Shown: positions 51,350 through 64,000 of the stretch, one piece after another
Layout: every line of letters begins with the position of its first letter
How positions within the stretch are numbered: the first letter of the stretch is position 1
Origin: Cyprinodon diabolis
Taxonomy: Eukaryota; Chordata; Actinopteri; Cyprinodontiformes; Cyprinodontidae
NCBI GenBank assembly: GCA_030533445.1
Contig: CM060070.1
Coordinates: 28,978,501-29,042,500, forward strand
Direction: 5' to 3'
Length of the DNA stretch: 64,000 bases
Position numbers and translations under genes: made by a program
Notes under the pieces: generated by a model
What the model saw: the letters and a program-made list of their open reading frames with translations, nothing else
What the model was told of the DNA's origin: nothing
Databases searched by the model: none

Positions 51350-54300
51350 CTTGCAACAATCATTTTGATCTTAACCGTCTCTACAGTTTTGCCAGCTTAA
51401 GAAAATCATACAGAAATCTTTCTTCATAGTGCCATTTCAGTTTTTCTTATTGGATCGCCATATTTTCAGTTTACCTTTATGTCCTGTTTTCTTTATGTTT
51501 TGTAGATTTATTTTCTCTCTGAAGCTGTTCAATTCCCTTTTATGTTACTGATAGAAAAAAAAAAAAATACTCCTAAATGAATCTATGAAGTAATCTAACC
51601 TTTTTCAACTAAGCATAATGTTATGTGAGCTTTTTTTCTGTTTAAAGAAAGGGCAAAAAAAAGGAACAAGGTGTGGTATGCGTTCCTCAGCTGGTTATCA
51701 GTGATGCCTTTTTGTTTTTGTCTGATTGTCCGCTGAGTCAGATTATGGGTCCCTAACAGACTGTTGACAATGCAAACATAATCTCTAACTAATGGTTGTG
51801 AGGACAAGATGGTCTCAAGGTCGACCAGCCCATATCTCAGCCCTGTGGGTAATGTCAACACAGTGCCAGTGCTGTTAATACCATCTCCTCTGTGTTACTG
51901 TCTGTTATCGCATCAGCCTCCAATGTCAACATCCTCTCTGAAGGGTTTGCATTAATAACCTGAGAGCAGATGGCGAAGTGAAAGACAACAGGGTAGGAAC
52001 TAATGCTGACCTTTTTCTTGCCAAAAATATTTGTTGTCACTTCTTGTAGTTTTTGAGCTTTTGTGGTAGTTTCCTTAGTTAATCAGTCTCTTCCTGTTGG
52101 TCCACTTACTGTCATTTTGATGAGTAAAAGCCCAAAAAGATTGTCAGACATTCTTTCAGGTGTATGATTTAGCTTACTGATGCCTACTGATCCTACTATG
52201 ACAGAGGGGTGTACTGTGTGTAGCTGCTAGTAGGTGCCTTCATAATGGCAGCCCTTGGTAAACATCCGTTCTTTGCTTAAGGCCCGGCGTTGGCTGGTTA
52301 GCTAGCTTATGGTCTGTTAGAAAGTGATAACCAAAAGCTTACATCATCTGACTCCTTTTCAGGCAAATTTTTTATGACGTATTTCCAGCTTAAACCAATA
52401 AGGATGGGCTTTTACGATCAGTGGTGGTTAAAGGTTGTTTGGTTGATGGATTAATTTATTACAGTGCCTTTTATGAACGTTTCAGACAAGGGCTTATGTA
52501 TTGTTAAGTCTCTGTCGTTGGTCTTTAAATTGGTAAATGTTGATCATTTACAGGTCGGTCATTCGCAAAAAAAATCCAGTGGAGGAAGTACTGTCCAATT
52601 GTTTGACAACATGACATTTTGGCAGGATTTAAAGCGGTTTGATGTTTTTCTTTTGTACCTTGTTTTTAGAAGAACTGATCTTGTTGTAGTTTCTTAATCG
52701 CGTTGCACTCTTTGCTCTATTGATACCGTGTATAGGAATACTATGATAAAGATTGCAATATAATATATTATTATATTATTATCTTAGATGCATCTAATTT
52801 CATTTCCAAATACAGTTAGTATGTACTTTTTTTGTTGTTGTTGAGGGGGGTGTTCTCACCCTAAAATAAAAATAAAAAACAACTTGCGGTTCCTCCAGTA
52901 TTTGGCTTGTTATGACTTCACAATAAAATAAATCTGAATAAAAATGAAAAAAAGATAAGTTTTCTGTGCACAGCGTTGTCTGAAAATCCCTGTCAGCAAG
53001 TTGATTGAAGTGGCAGTAGGCTCATCCATAATAAACAATGCTTGAACAGCTTTATACATATAAGTGAGTCCAATTTATATTTGCATGGGTGTTTGTTTTC
53101 CTTGTGTCTCCCCATCTTTCAACCAAAAAAAAAAAAAAGTTTTTGATGACAAAATTCTTCACCCCAGTGCATTGGTCTCCACTCGAACCTCCCCTTATCC
53201 TCTCCCTAACATAGCAATCGTAGCATGAGAGCCTTGTGACTCTGACTGTAGCAAGCCAGAGAAACACTGGAGAGTTAGAGAAATGGAGATGGCTTTAGTT
53301 TCAAAGCTCAACATGACTACAGTATTAATTTGGATTAAATCCAAATGGCAATATTTCCGTCTATTGCAATAGTTTCTGGAACAGTATATCATCCAGAAGA
53401 ATTTGTATTACTGTGACAGGCGTGAAAAGATAGCCAAAAATAGTTCTGTAGGGTGAATGAAAATGTACGGTTCCCAGAACCAGTTTAAGGTTAGTCTACA
53501 CTTATCACACAGGAAAATTAATTAAGTACAACATGCATATTTCCCATGAAAATCACTCAAGGTGGATTTTATTTTCATGAAGCCCTATGTGATAAAAAGG
53601 CATACATTAATACATCTAGTTTCTTAATTACTCCTTTACGGTTCTGCATAATATACACATTAAATGTGTTGAGCAGCTATTCTTTCTTCGCCATAATTTG
53701 CAAGGTGTTTTAAGAAGAGTATAAATTCTGGGTTCTTTAATGTTATTACCTTGATGTCATTAATAACTCTAGTTTTGCTGTCAGTTTAAAGTGGATGTAC
53801 TAAAAATTTGTCAAATTAGTTAGGGCATACTACTTGAGTGTTCCAGCTGCCCCCCTCTGTTTTAGAGGGGAACTGCTTGTTCTGGGGGGGGCTCATTATG
53901 TGCAGCACACCTGGCAAGGGTGGCCAATGATTAGCTAAGGGGGGCCAGGGCCTGGGTTGGTTGATCATAAAGGGACCTTACAAACTTTCCATGGATTAGA
54001 ACAGTTGACGATTCGTACAGTTTTTAATGACGGATTATAAACTGAAGGAGCCTAACAGTACAGGGGAAATTGTAGCGTGGCAATCTGTTGTTTTGAGCCC
54101 TTATGATCCCTTTATTTAAATTTTTGCTGTTCTTTATATCTATAAGGAAGTTCTAACTGCCAGCAAGGGCAAATTCCACTTAGGTGTGTGTGTTTGAACA
54201 GTTTGATCATTCATTATTGAAAAAAAAAAATTAGATCAAAGGTGTGATAATAAAAACTTTGTGTTGGAAACTATGATGGATGAAAATGTACGTCAAAAAC

Positions 54301-57300
54301 TAATCCTCTTATCTTTATCATATTTGATAAAGGATCAACGTTAGAACTTGGCTGTTTGTTCCCATAACAGCTTGTAACTTGTATATAATTATTTGTTCTG
54401 CGTTTTGGTTGATCTTGACATACATGGAGGGCTTCATTCCGCTCATGTTCAAATCTTGCACAATCCCGACCTGTCTACCAGGTTGGTTTATACACTGGTT
54501 TGCTCTTTAAATGCGAGGCTTAGATAATTATCCTCTCCCTTCGAGATCTGCCTCAGAAATGTTCACTTTCTGACCTGGCATGTAGTCGGACTGAAATAGT
54601 TTACTGTAAACACATTCTTCTCGTCTTTTAATGTGACTGTCAGGTTTGAATGAACCTGAACCAGTTAATTTTGTCTGTGGAAAGTTACAGTAATCTGAGT
54701 CCTCGCTGAGACCAGGAGAGTAAGGAGAAGAAGGGCGGGAGGGGGAGAGAGAGAAGAGAATGAGGTTGGTGTTCATCAGTAGGCATGGTCTGAATACTTG
54801 AAGTTTGGGATGTTACTCTCCGCCCACCCGATACAATGCAGAGACACTGGATGCTAGCATGTCGGTCCCCCAACAAGTTTAGCAGCATTCCTCAGCCTGG
54901 AGGAGGAGGGCTTGTGACTGTGGAGGGTCTGGTGATCAAACCTTATGCTTTTTTTTTGTTTTCTTTCCTTTAATCCATGCTTTGTGTTATTAGTGAGTGC
55001 ATGCATGCCTGAAGGCCAACATGCATGAACATAACTGCTTCCGTAAAACACTTTTATACCATCACTTTGAAATTTATTGTGCATATTAGAATCAAAACGC
55101 TAACTACATCAGTTTTCTATTCCTCTTTTTTCTGCTTAAAAAAATAAAATAAAAATCAGAGATGCACCAGTCAGGTCATTATTGTCCACTTGCCCTTTGC
55201 CCTGGGCTCAAACCTTTTTCTATGAATTTTTCTAATAATGTAATATATTATATTTCAGAATATTCTTTTTGCTGATAAAAATTCAATAGAAGACATGTAT
55301 TTGTTTGCATATACGAGAATATCCCTTTGATTCATCATTAGGGCAGAATCAGCAAACTTCCTTTTGTTTTGTTTTTTTAAACTCTTGGCGAACACATGAG
55401 TTGCTGTTTCCGGTCTGTGTCAACACGTTTTAAAGGCAGGTGAGAGTCCAGGGATCTTTCAGTTCTCATTAGATAAGTCTTCTTTCTTCATGCTTTGTTT
55501 AAAGATGACAAGCAGGATAGCTACAGGTTTCCAACGAGAAACGGAAATGACTACGAACTTTGAAATATCTACTTAAACGCTAGTTTCTCTTCAGATGTTT
55601 AACAATTTTTTGGGAAATCTCGTGTGTAAACAAACAAACAAAACAAAACAAAAAAGCCTAATATGTGGAACTTGCAAAATTTTATATCACTCAAGATGTC
55701 TCAGTGTTATCTGTTGTGTATGTGATGATGTAGTAAAGTATACTTAGCCGGTTCTGTCTGATCATGACTCAAATATGCCAGTTTAACTTCCTGTTTTAGA
55801 AAATATGTAGTACGTCATGTCGGAAGCACAGGCTGGGCAGGTGCAGAATGCCTACTTTTGCTGTCTTAAGTGCCTTCTGATGACAGGGCTGCAGAACAAG
55901 TTAGGATGAGATTAGGTCCAATGTATAGTGAAACTGTTTAGATGGCTCCTACGCATTAAAGAAGCTACTTCCATCTTTGGCCACTGGAACAAAGGCCATG
56001 TTTGCAATATTTCCACCTTGAGCATGTCACCCCACTGGGTTTACTGGACATGCATGACTGCTTTTGTTATGTAATAATGTATGTTTACAGTAACAGTTTT
56101 CACGTGGTCACCTTTTACATAGTAGTCAGGATGGGGAATTCTGCCTGGGTTTTGCAGTGTTGCCTTGAAAAGTCTTCTGAAACTACATTGCAGAAGTTAT
56201 TTAACTGCACTCCCTTTCTTAGGATGTCAGCTGGAGGGCTAAACCTGGCAATCACGTTTAAGACAAATGTGACGATGATGAAACTTAAACAATCCAGTGC
56301 TACAGTTCCCTTTTCACTATCAGGCAACCTGAGTATTTTTTTAATCGTATATACTGTCCAATTTGTAATTATTTGGTTTGAAATCCAATAGAAGCACCTT
56401 AATGTTAAATAGTAAATGCATAAAAGGTTTAACTGTAAATGCTAAATATCTTCTTGTTGCTTTGCTTACTATTCATAGTTTAACTGATTTGCATGTAAAA
56501 CTGGCAGAACAATTTCCCATTTATTTATTTGTTGTAACATAGTTCATAAATTAAAACGCATCATATGATTAGACACAGGCTGATCTATCCAAGCCTTATT
56601 TCTGTTAATTATGATTGTCCCCTCTCAGCCCATTCAAACATATAGAAAATTAAAATATATCACCCAGATAGAGCTTTTTTGTTACAGAAATTGGCGTCTA
56701 ATGTAAATCAGGTTAATTCCTGCTTAGATTACTTTATAAATAATTTGTCAAGCCAGCCCAACAAGAATAGAATCTAATATTGAGTATACATCTTTATTTG
56801 TTTTTTTTGTTTTTTTTTACTACCTGCTAGCTGGAAACAAGCAGGCTGCATGTGCTGCATGGACGGGCAAATTGTTGCAACTCCTCTTTCCCCATGCCTT
56901 TGCAACTTTCTAACTGTCCATTATTTTATTACATAACTGAAAAAAAGGGGGGGGGGGGGGGGGGGTTGAAAATGAGGTGTTATCAAGATCTTACCTGTAT
57001 TTTCAAAGCTACAACTGCTTGTTTGTTTTTGTTTTTTTCTTTCCATTGCAGACCGGCATTTGCAGAATGCAAGCCACTTTGCTGATAAGCATGACTTTTG
57101 AATGTGATAAGATCAGAGTTTACAAATGTTGTTAAACCACCATAATTCCCTGTACCATTGATGTTTTCACCTCACACATCCCATCGGACTTTAGATGAGG
57201 GTGGTGGTGGTCTCATAGGTCAAGATGACAGTCTTTAGTTAAACTTTTCACTCGGCAGCTACCTGATACAGAGTTCTTCTTGGGTGTGCTTTGGTATTCA

Positions 57301-59770
57301 GAGGGAAGAGTTTAAAGTGCACTGGAGTGTTTCTACCCCCACCCCCTTCTCTAGTGTGGAAGTCTTTTGGTCAAACCTGCCTGGCTGGAAACAATAACAC
57401 CTAAGACTATTTACAAGACTCTCTCACGTGTATGACGTTTTCAGACATCTGAATTGTGCTGCAAAGCTTGGGTCTTATGTAAAATGCAGCCTTCGGAGAT
57501 GTGGAAAAAGCTGCTGGATCACAAGTTTGTGTTTCTTAGTTTTACGTAACTGGTTCAGCCTCCAGGATCAGAATCAGAAGGTACATCACTGTATTTTGAT
57601 GAGGGAGGAAGATTTCAGGGAAATGAAGCTGGGAAGTGCTGGTTGTTTCAATGGTAAAATTCAGAGGTTTGAGGCATAATCCTGAGGTAGAAGTAAGTGA
57701 GCCAGATTAGGTTTGTGTTAAAAGTGGGTGTTGGCAGGGGCTATTGCAGACAGTGTTGACACCGAGTAATCTCACAATCTCTGCTTGGAGTTTGCTGGCA
57801 ACTGTACTTGACCAAAGGTGCTGCAAAGTTAAAATGATTAATTATTTCATGAATTTTAGGAAAGTCCAGGAGATGGGATCTTCACAGCTCTTTTGAACTA
57901 ATCCTCTTAGGTGGTCTAGAACTCTTGTATTAAAATTTTCAGTAGAACCACAGTGGATGTACCTGTTATAGAAATCACATGTTTGTTCCCCAATGACAAG
58001 TGGGCTTTATGGGGATCGGGTTTCTGACATTTATAAGATCAACTGTTCAAACTTGTCTGGAAATGAGGGGATCAGAAGTATTCCACATATAACCATAATA
58101 TAAAGGCTCAATCTGAATACATCCAGTTGTAGCTCCTATTCCTTTACCTTCACATTCATTAAGTGCTAAGAACTGCATTGTGGGTAGAAAAGGAACTCCG
58201 ATTACTGTGCTGGATCCAGATAGCCAACAACCATTAAGCGATAGGAATGCATATGGATGATGCTAGTCAAAATACCTGAAGCTGTCTACCAAATCAAACC
58301 AGTATATGAGGGTGTGTGCATTTGCATGTATTGCACATAGTAAACATTAAGTATTAATGTATTTCTAATTTCTGTGAGGTGGCTGCATCTATACGGCATG
58401 TCAGGAAACTAAATGTAGGATTCTTTATGGCTCCTTGGCACCAGATTAGAACGTTGTATACTCCCTATGCTAAAGGAACTATGATGGAAAGCAAACGGGC
58501 TCCCTTTTCTACCTCCTTCCTTGCTGTCAGCAGTATTCAGAAAGCCCTTATCATGAAAAACTGTTATGTGCATCTGCTTTGGCTTTACAGTCTTTCTCAA
58601 TTTGATGTATTTGGACTGAGCCATATTCTCAGACACACTTCTAGATAGAACTGATGAGATCCTTTCAAGAGGTAGAACACGTTAAAGGACTTATTTAAGT
58701 TTAAACAATCTGCAACTTGGCTTGCAGATCCTCTCAAATAGCCCACCCATCCTTTAAAGTCCGGGCATCTTTCAAGTAAACTTGAATTAAACTGCTTATA
58801 TTCGTAGTTTCCTTCTTTCTCACTAACCATAGATTCTGGCGGTAGGTAAGGGTTGGGGTATGGATAGACTGGTAAATTTAAACTTTCACTGTTTATAAAT
58901 CTTAAGCAGGTTGTTTTACTCTTCAATGATCAAACCAACAAGTCATCATAATAGTAATTAAAAAGAAATTAAGACTATCGATAGACATTCTTTTCCACAC
59001 AGTCAGCAAACTAGTTTGAAATAAAGATGATCCTTAAGTATTTCCAAATGGTTGAAGTAATTGTTGATAATGTTCCTGCCTTGCATGGCTGGGTGTGGCA
59101 TGGACATTTGAATTAGTGGTTTCCTTGAGGAGAGCCAAATGTTATGCAAGGTCTGCAGAAGAATTTTAAGTATTATCTTATGAGTCATGTCTGCATTGGT
59201 GCAGTTATTTTTTTTCTACCACGTTCGCTTTTCCATCCATGCCTAAACAAACTTTTGCCTTATCAGCTGCTGGTTCGAGTGTATTTTTCATATCCTTCTT
59301 TCTTGTTTACCATATACGGTATATAATAATGGATAAGAGGTAAGAAGATCAAGCTGTAGTTGAAATTGGTGAGTCAGAATTGACAAGGTGGTGCAAATGT
59401 TTAATATTCTTTAACCCTTCTGTTCAATCTGGACTCTTAGGTCCTGATCTTGTCGCTCAACAGAGACAGAAATTGAGGCTAGTTTTCCTATACGGGTGTT
59501 GGCTGGGTGGACGGCCAGAGGAGGCACAACAATATCCCCCTTCATGATAACAGAGTCTCCTCTGATTTCTTGCCCGCTCCATGTGAATAATATAATCGTC
59601 CAACCCGGAGGGGGGCGGGGGGACTTGCCTGGCAACTCTGGAGTAGTGTGTTTCAGGGAGTACAGGGTGTGACTGGGAGAGGGATTGAAAGCTAATGGAA
59701 CTGCTACATGTTAATGTAGAGGGGATGATTATGCAGCCATTTCATGACTTTGAATAGTTTTGGTAAGGTG
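51350..59770. other. Long probable 5' intron or intergenic region before elovl1
   Basis: No coding exon is supported over 8.4 kb. A 129-codon frame at 56002-56391 has no recognised domain. The composition is mixed, with a G run at 56947-56966. If the CpG block at 49.7 kb is an elovl1 first exon, this is intron; otherwise it is intergenic. Confidence 0.4.
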
Positions 59771-60046
59771 GGCTTAAAAAGGGGCTGCATGTCCCCTCTA
59801 ACCCCAGTTGTCTCTTACGGACGTACAGGACGCTCACACATAGCGCTCACGCTCCCTCTTTTCCTTCCTTTGGCTCTGCCTTTTCCCCTCCCTCTTCTTC
59901 TGAAGGCTGGGTATTCATCCACCATGTGAGTCAGGGAGGGTGTGGACTTGTGGAAGACTGCTGGTACCAGTCACAATCTGTCAGCTTTCTTTCTCACTCT
60001 CCTACCCGGTCTCCGCCTTGCCTTCCTCTTCCCTCTCTGCTACTTT

Positions 60047-60083
<37 letters not shown>

Positions 60084-60188
60084 CTGCCTGCCTTCCTGCA
60101 CTTGAAGTCTGCTGCGAGGTTTTGCCAAACCGTAAAAGGAGATTGGCGCTTCGATTTAAGGGGAAGAAAATAGTCTATTGTCAAAAAG
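59771..60188 (+). other. elovl1: Candidate proximal first exon of elovl1
   Basis: A block with GC- and CT-rich sequence ends in a consensus donor AAAAAG|gtaagtat at 60188. An upstream TTAAAAAG at about 59774 could act as a TATA-like element. A run of 26 T (60054-60079) interrupts it. The next acceptor (ttccccacag) is at 63032, immediately before the coding exon. This would be a second promoter if the block at 49.7 kb is also used. Confidence 0.45.
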
Positions 60189-61069
60189 GTAAGTATTTCA
60201 ACTTTAATTTGAAGGTAAAATGACTTGGCTGACTATTATGCTCTCATTTTCTTCTTTTTGGTTTATGTATACATTTATATATACTTGACCTTTTTCCCAG
60301 AGTTTTTCTTTCCTTGTTCTTCTCTAGTCTTTGTTCATCATTAACTTCAAACTCGTGAACTCCTTTTTTCCATCTCTATGATTCATTGACATGGCTGTCC
60401 TAGGGGGAAAAAGTTACCCGTCCTTTTCTTCATGGCTTTAAACCAACGGTTTGCTGTTAAACTTCTCTTTTTTTTTTTTTATGAATGGTCAATGTGTTAG
60501 GAAGTTTAGTTTCAGGGTTGATGCTGGTGACCGAGACAGAGGACAGATGGCATTTTCTCTCAGCGGCTTAAGTATTCACATGTCCACAGTTAAATTGTAT
60601 CACTCTGTCATGGGAATACCCCCCCACACCCTTTTCACAGTCATGAGAAAATCCTTGTCGTCCTGTGGAGATATCTCGACTTCTGCTGGTATAGGGGATG
60701 GCAAAATCTGATGTACCAGACTAATATAACCTTTAACACAAGTTGGAGTCTCAAAGTTCTGTCCGTCCCTTCAGTTGATGGAAATTGTAGGCAGGGAATT
60801 GTTTTGGATTTGGGTGAAATGGTTAAAGTGGTTTCCTTGGGCTAGTAATGAAAGGGGTCTCAGTTTCTTTGAATTTCTATCTTCTTCTGGCTCTCAGAAA
60901 ATGAGAATACTTTTCTTTAATTAGTTGCGATTACAAGATTTTTCTGCTTTGTATAATGAGATTTGTGGGTCCGTGTTTTTCAATTTGAATGTGAAAGGCT
61001 AGTTTTTGTATTTTCACCTAAAATTAGGAACTGTAGTTTAAAATGATAATCTGACTCCAATCTCTTACT
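60189..61069. other. elovl1 5' intron, first part
   Basis: T-rich intron-like sequence following the donor at 60189. No exon or element is recognised. Confidence 0.45.
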
Positions 61070-61295
61070 AATAATAAATTGAACTTTATTAATCTCACAC
61101 TAGGAAATTCATCTCTGCATTTAACCCATTCCCTTGGGGAGCAGTGAGCTGCCACTGTGCGGTGCCTGGGAAGCAGTGTGGGGTTAAGGGTCTTGCTCAG
61201 GGACCCAGAGTGGCAGTCTGCTGGAGTGGTGCTTGAACTCAGAACCTCTGGGAGCCAAGTGCAATGCCCTAACCACTAGGCTGCCACTCCCCCTT
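61070..61295 (-). mobile_element. tRNA-derived SINE, copy 3
   Basis: The minus strand starts GGGGGAGTGGCAGCC, with 'agtggttagggcat' (A box) and 'gaggttctgagttcaag' (B-box region), then 'ctctgggtccctgagcaaga' and 'cccttaaccccacact'. It ends 'aataaagttcaattta'. It is the same family as the copies at 11425 and 40711. Confidence 0.88.
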
Positions 61296-62897
<1,602 letters not shown>

Positions 62898-63065
62898 TAA
62901 GAACTGGTACTTAACATTTCAGCAAGTGAAAGCTGAAAGTAATGGGCAGTTGCATTAAAAAATTAAAAGGTTTCCATTGGTTTTTGTAGAGAAAACTAAT
63001 AGTCTGCTGTGATCTTTATTTTTTCCCCACAGATAACTAGGTCTCAACAGTTCACAATCACAGAG

Positions 63066-63958
63066 ATGCTTCGGCAACTGCAGGAGATGGGCTCTCACGC
63101 CCTGGATATCTACGAGTACCTCGTGGCACAAGTCGGTAGGTGAATTACCAATTGAAATACAGGAAGGGAGTTTTTTTTTTTTTCCTTCATTTGATTAAAA
63201 AAAGTTATTTTTTAAATCCAGATCCTCGGATAAAGGAATACCCATTGATGCAGAGTCCTGTTCCGATGACTGCAATATTGTTGGTCTACCTGTTTTTCAT
63301 TCTGTACCTGGGACCTCGCTTTATGGCCAACCGGAAACCCTTCCAGCTGAAGGAGCCCATGATCATCTACAACTTCCTGTTGGTTGCTCTGTCAATTTAC
63401 ATTGTGTATGAGGTTAGAATCTTTCACTTGCTTGAAAAATTTAGCTTTATTAAAATCTATATCATGGGATGCGTTTGTAATAGAATTTTTTTTTTATGTT
63501 TAAACCTTTTTTTTCTTTTTCTCCAGTTTATGATGTCCGGTTGGGCTACTACATATACATGGGGATGTGATGCAATCGATACCTCTGACAGTCCTCAGGC
63601 TCTACGGGTACGTTCACAAAACTCAACAACTTCTAGTTAAGGCGGGGTGTGGTTGCTTTAATGTAGACTTTATGAAACTGGACCTGCTGTTAAAGTGATT
63701 CTTTTCTCTAGATGGTCCGGGTGGCATGGCTCTTCTGGTTTTCAAAGATAATTGAACTGATGGACACAGTAAGTCCAGTTCTTGTCGCCCTCCTTTGATC
63801 ATATGTGGATCGGCTTAATTTGAAGGTTAATAATCATTGTTTGTTTTCTTAGATATTCTTTGTGTTGAGGAAAAAGCACAGCCAGATCTCTTTCCTGCAC
63901 ATCTTTCACCACTCCTTCATGCCATGGACTTGGTGGTGGGGAGTCAGCTATGCTCCCG
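63066..63958 (+). CDS. elovl1: Very-long-chain fatty acid elongase 1 (5' part, five exons)
   Basis: ELOVL1 condenses malonyl-CoA with saturated and monounsaturated C20-C26 acyl-CoAs in the ER, the rate-limiting step of elongation. Exons: 63066-63135 (with 5' UTR from 63033), 63222-63412, 63527-63607, 63712-63768 and 63853-63958. All are GT-AG with consistent phase, giving 168 codons plus one base before the window ends. [13 protein letters not shown] and [18 protein letters not shown] (TM1-TM2 region), [47 protein letters not shown] and the catalytic histidine box HIFHH (149-153) match the family in order. ELOVL7 is the nearest alternative, but KPFQL and the WGCD segment favour ELOVL1. Fish have elovl1a and elovl1b; I cannot say which. 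The second half, with the remaining membrane helices and the KxKxx-type ER signal, is outside. Confidence 0.95.
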
Positions 63959-64000
63959 GTAAGTACACATCAAGCTGATCTGAAAATAATTAATGAATAG

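Noticed and set aside
56002..56391. A 129-codon frame
   Set aside because: No domain, no splice signals in register and no codon bias; consistent with chance in a long noncoding region.
63140..63640. A 166-codon plus-strand frame across elovl1
   Set aside because: It reads through introns. Its FxxxYLGPRF and MSGW parts are elovl1 exons 2 and 3, and the rest is intron.

Overview
The window is vertebrate nuclear DNA, almost certainly from a teleost fish. Genes are split by GT-AG introns. The four recognisable genes are vertebrate orthologues, and the repeats are typical of fish: hAT-like elements, tRNA-derived SINEs, a foldback element, Tc1/mariner debris, a non-LTR retrotransposon and long (TA)n arrays. 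I see no tRNA or rRNA genes, CRISPR arrays or prokaryotic operons. The species cannot be named from the sequence alone.

Layout. Positions 1-13.3 kb hold no coding sequence I can support. They contain unique-looking intergenic DNA, a few old repeats, a 440-bp (TA)n array and one SINE. A single-coding-exon gene for a two-pass membrane protein (TMEM275-like) lies on the minus strand at 13340-13948. The complete mknk1 gene (MAP kinase-interacting kinase 1) follows on the minus strand, with 13 coding exons from 21966 down to 16654 and a noncoding first exon near 22.6 kb. From 22.7 to 28.3 kb there is AT-rich intergenic DNA with palindrome-rich repeats. mob3c (MOB kinase activator 3C) has three coding exons on the minus strand between 34055 and 28302. 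A 1.3-kb foldback element with a smaller transposon in its loop sits in mob3c's first coding intron. From 36.5 to 49.5 kb there is a repeat-dense intergenic block: an internally deleted LINE, an 866-bp solo LTR with a 5-bp target-site duplication, a SINE and a decayed 3.1-kb LINE. On the plus strand, 5' noncoding exons of the last gene probably lie between about 49.7 and 60.2 kb. The first five coding exons of elovl1 (very-long-chain fatty acid elongase) run from 63066 to 63958, and the gene leaves the window.

TMEM275, MKNK1 and MOB3C are, from memory, close neighbours on human 1p33, with DMBX1 beyond TMEM275. The 1-13 kb region could therefore carry regulatory DNA for a developmental neighbour; this is inference. 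The genes do not form a pathway. MKNK1 phosphorylates eIF4E downstream of ERK/p38, MOB3C is a MOB-family adaptor, ELOVL1 extends fatty acyl-CoAs in the ER, and TMEM275 has no established function. Their proximity reflects conserved synteny.

I found no clearly new gene system. The observations most worth checking are a perfect RFX X-box upstream of the TMEM275-like gene, a Leu-for-Pro change in the catalytic loop of MKNK1, the nested foldback/Harbinger-like element, the clean solo LTR and intronic hAT copies, and the probable distant or alternative elovl1 promoters.
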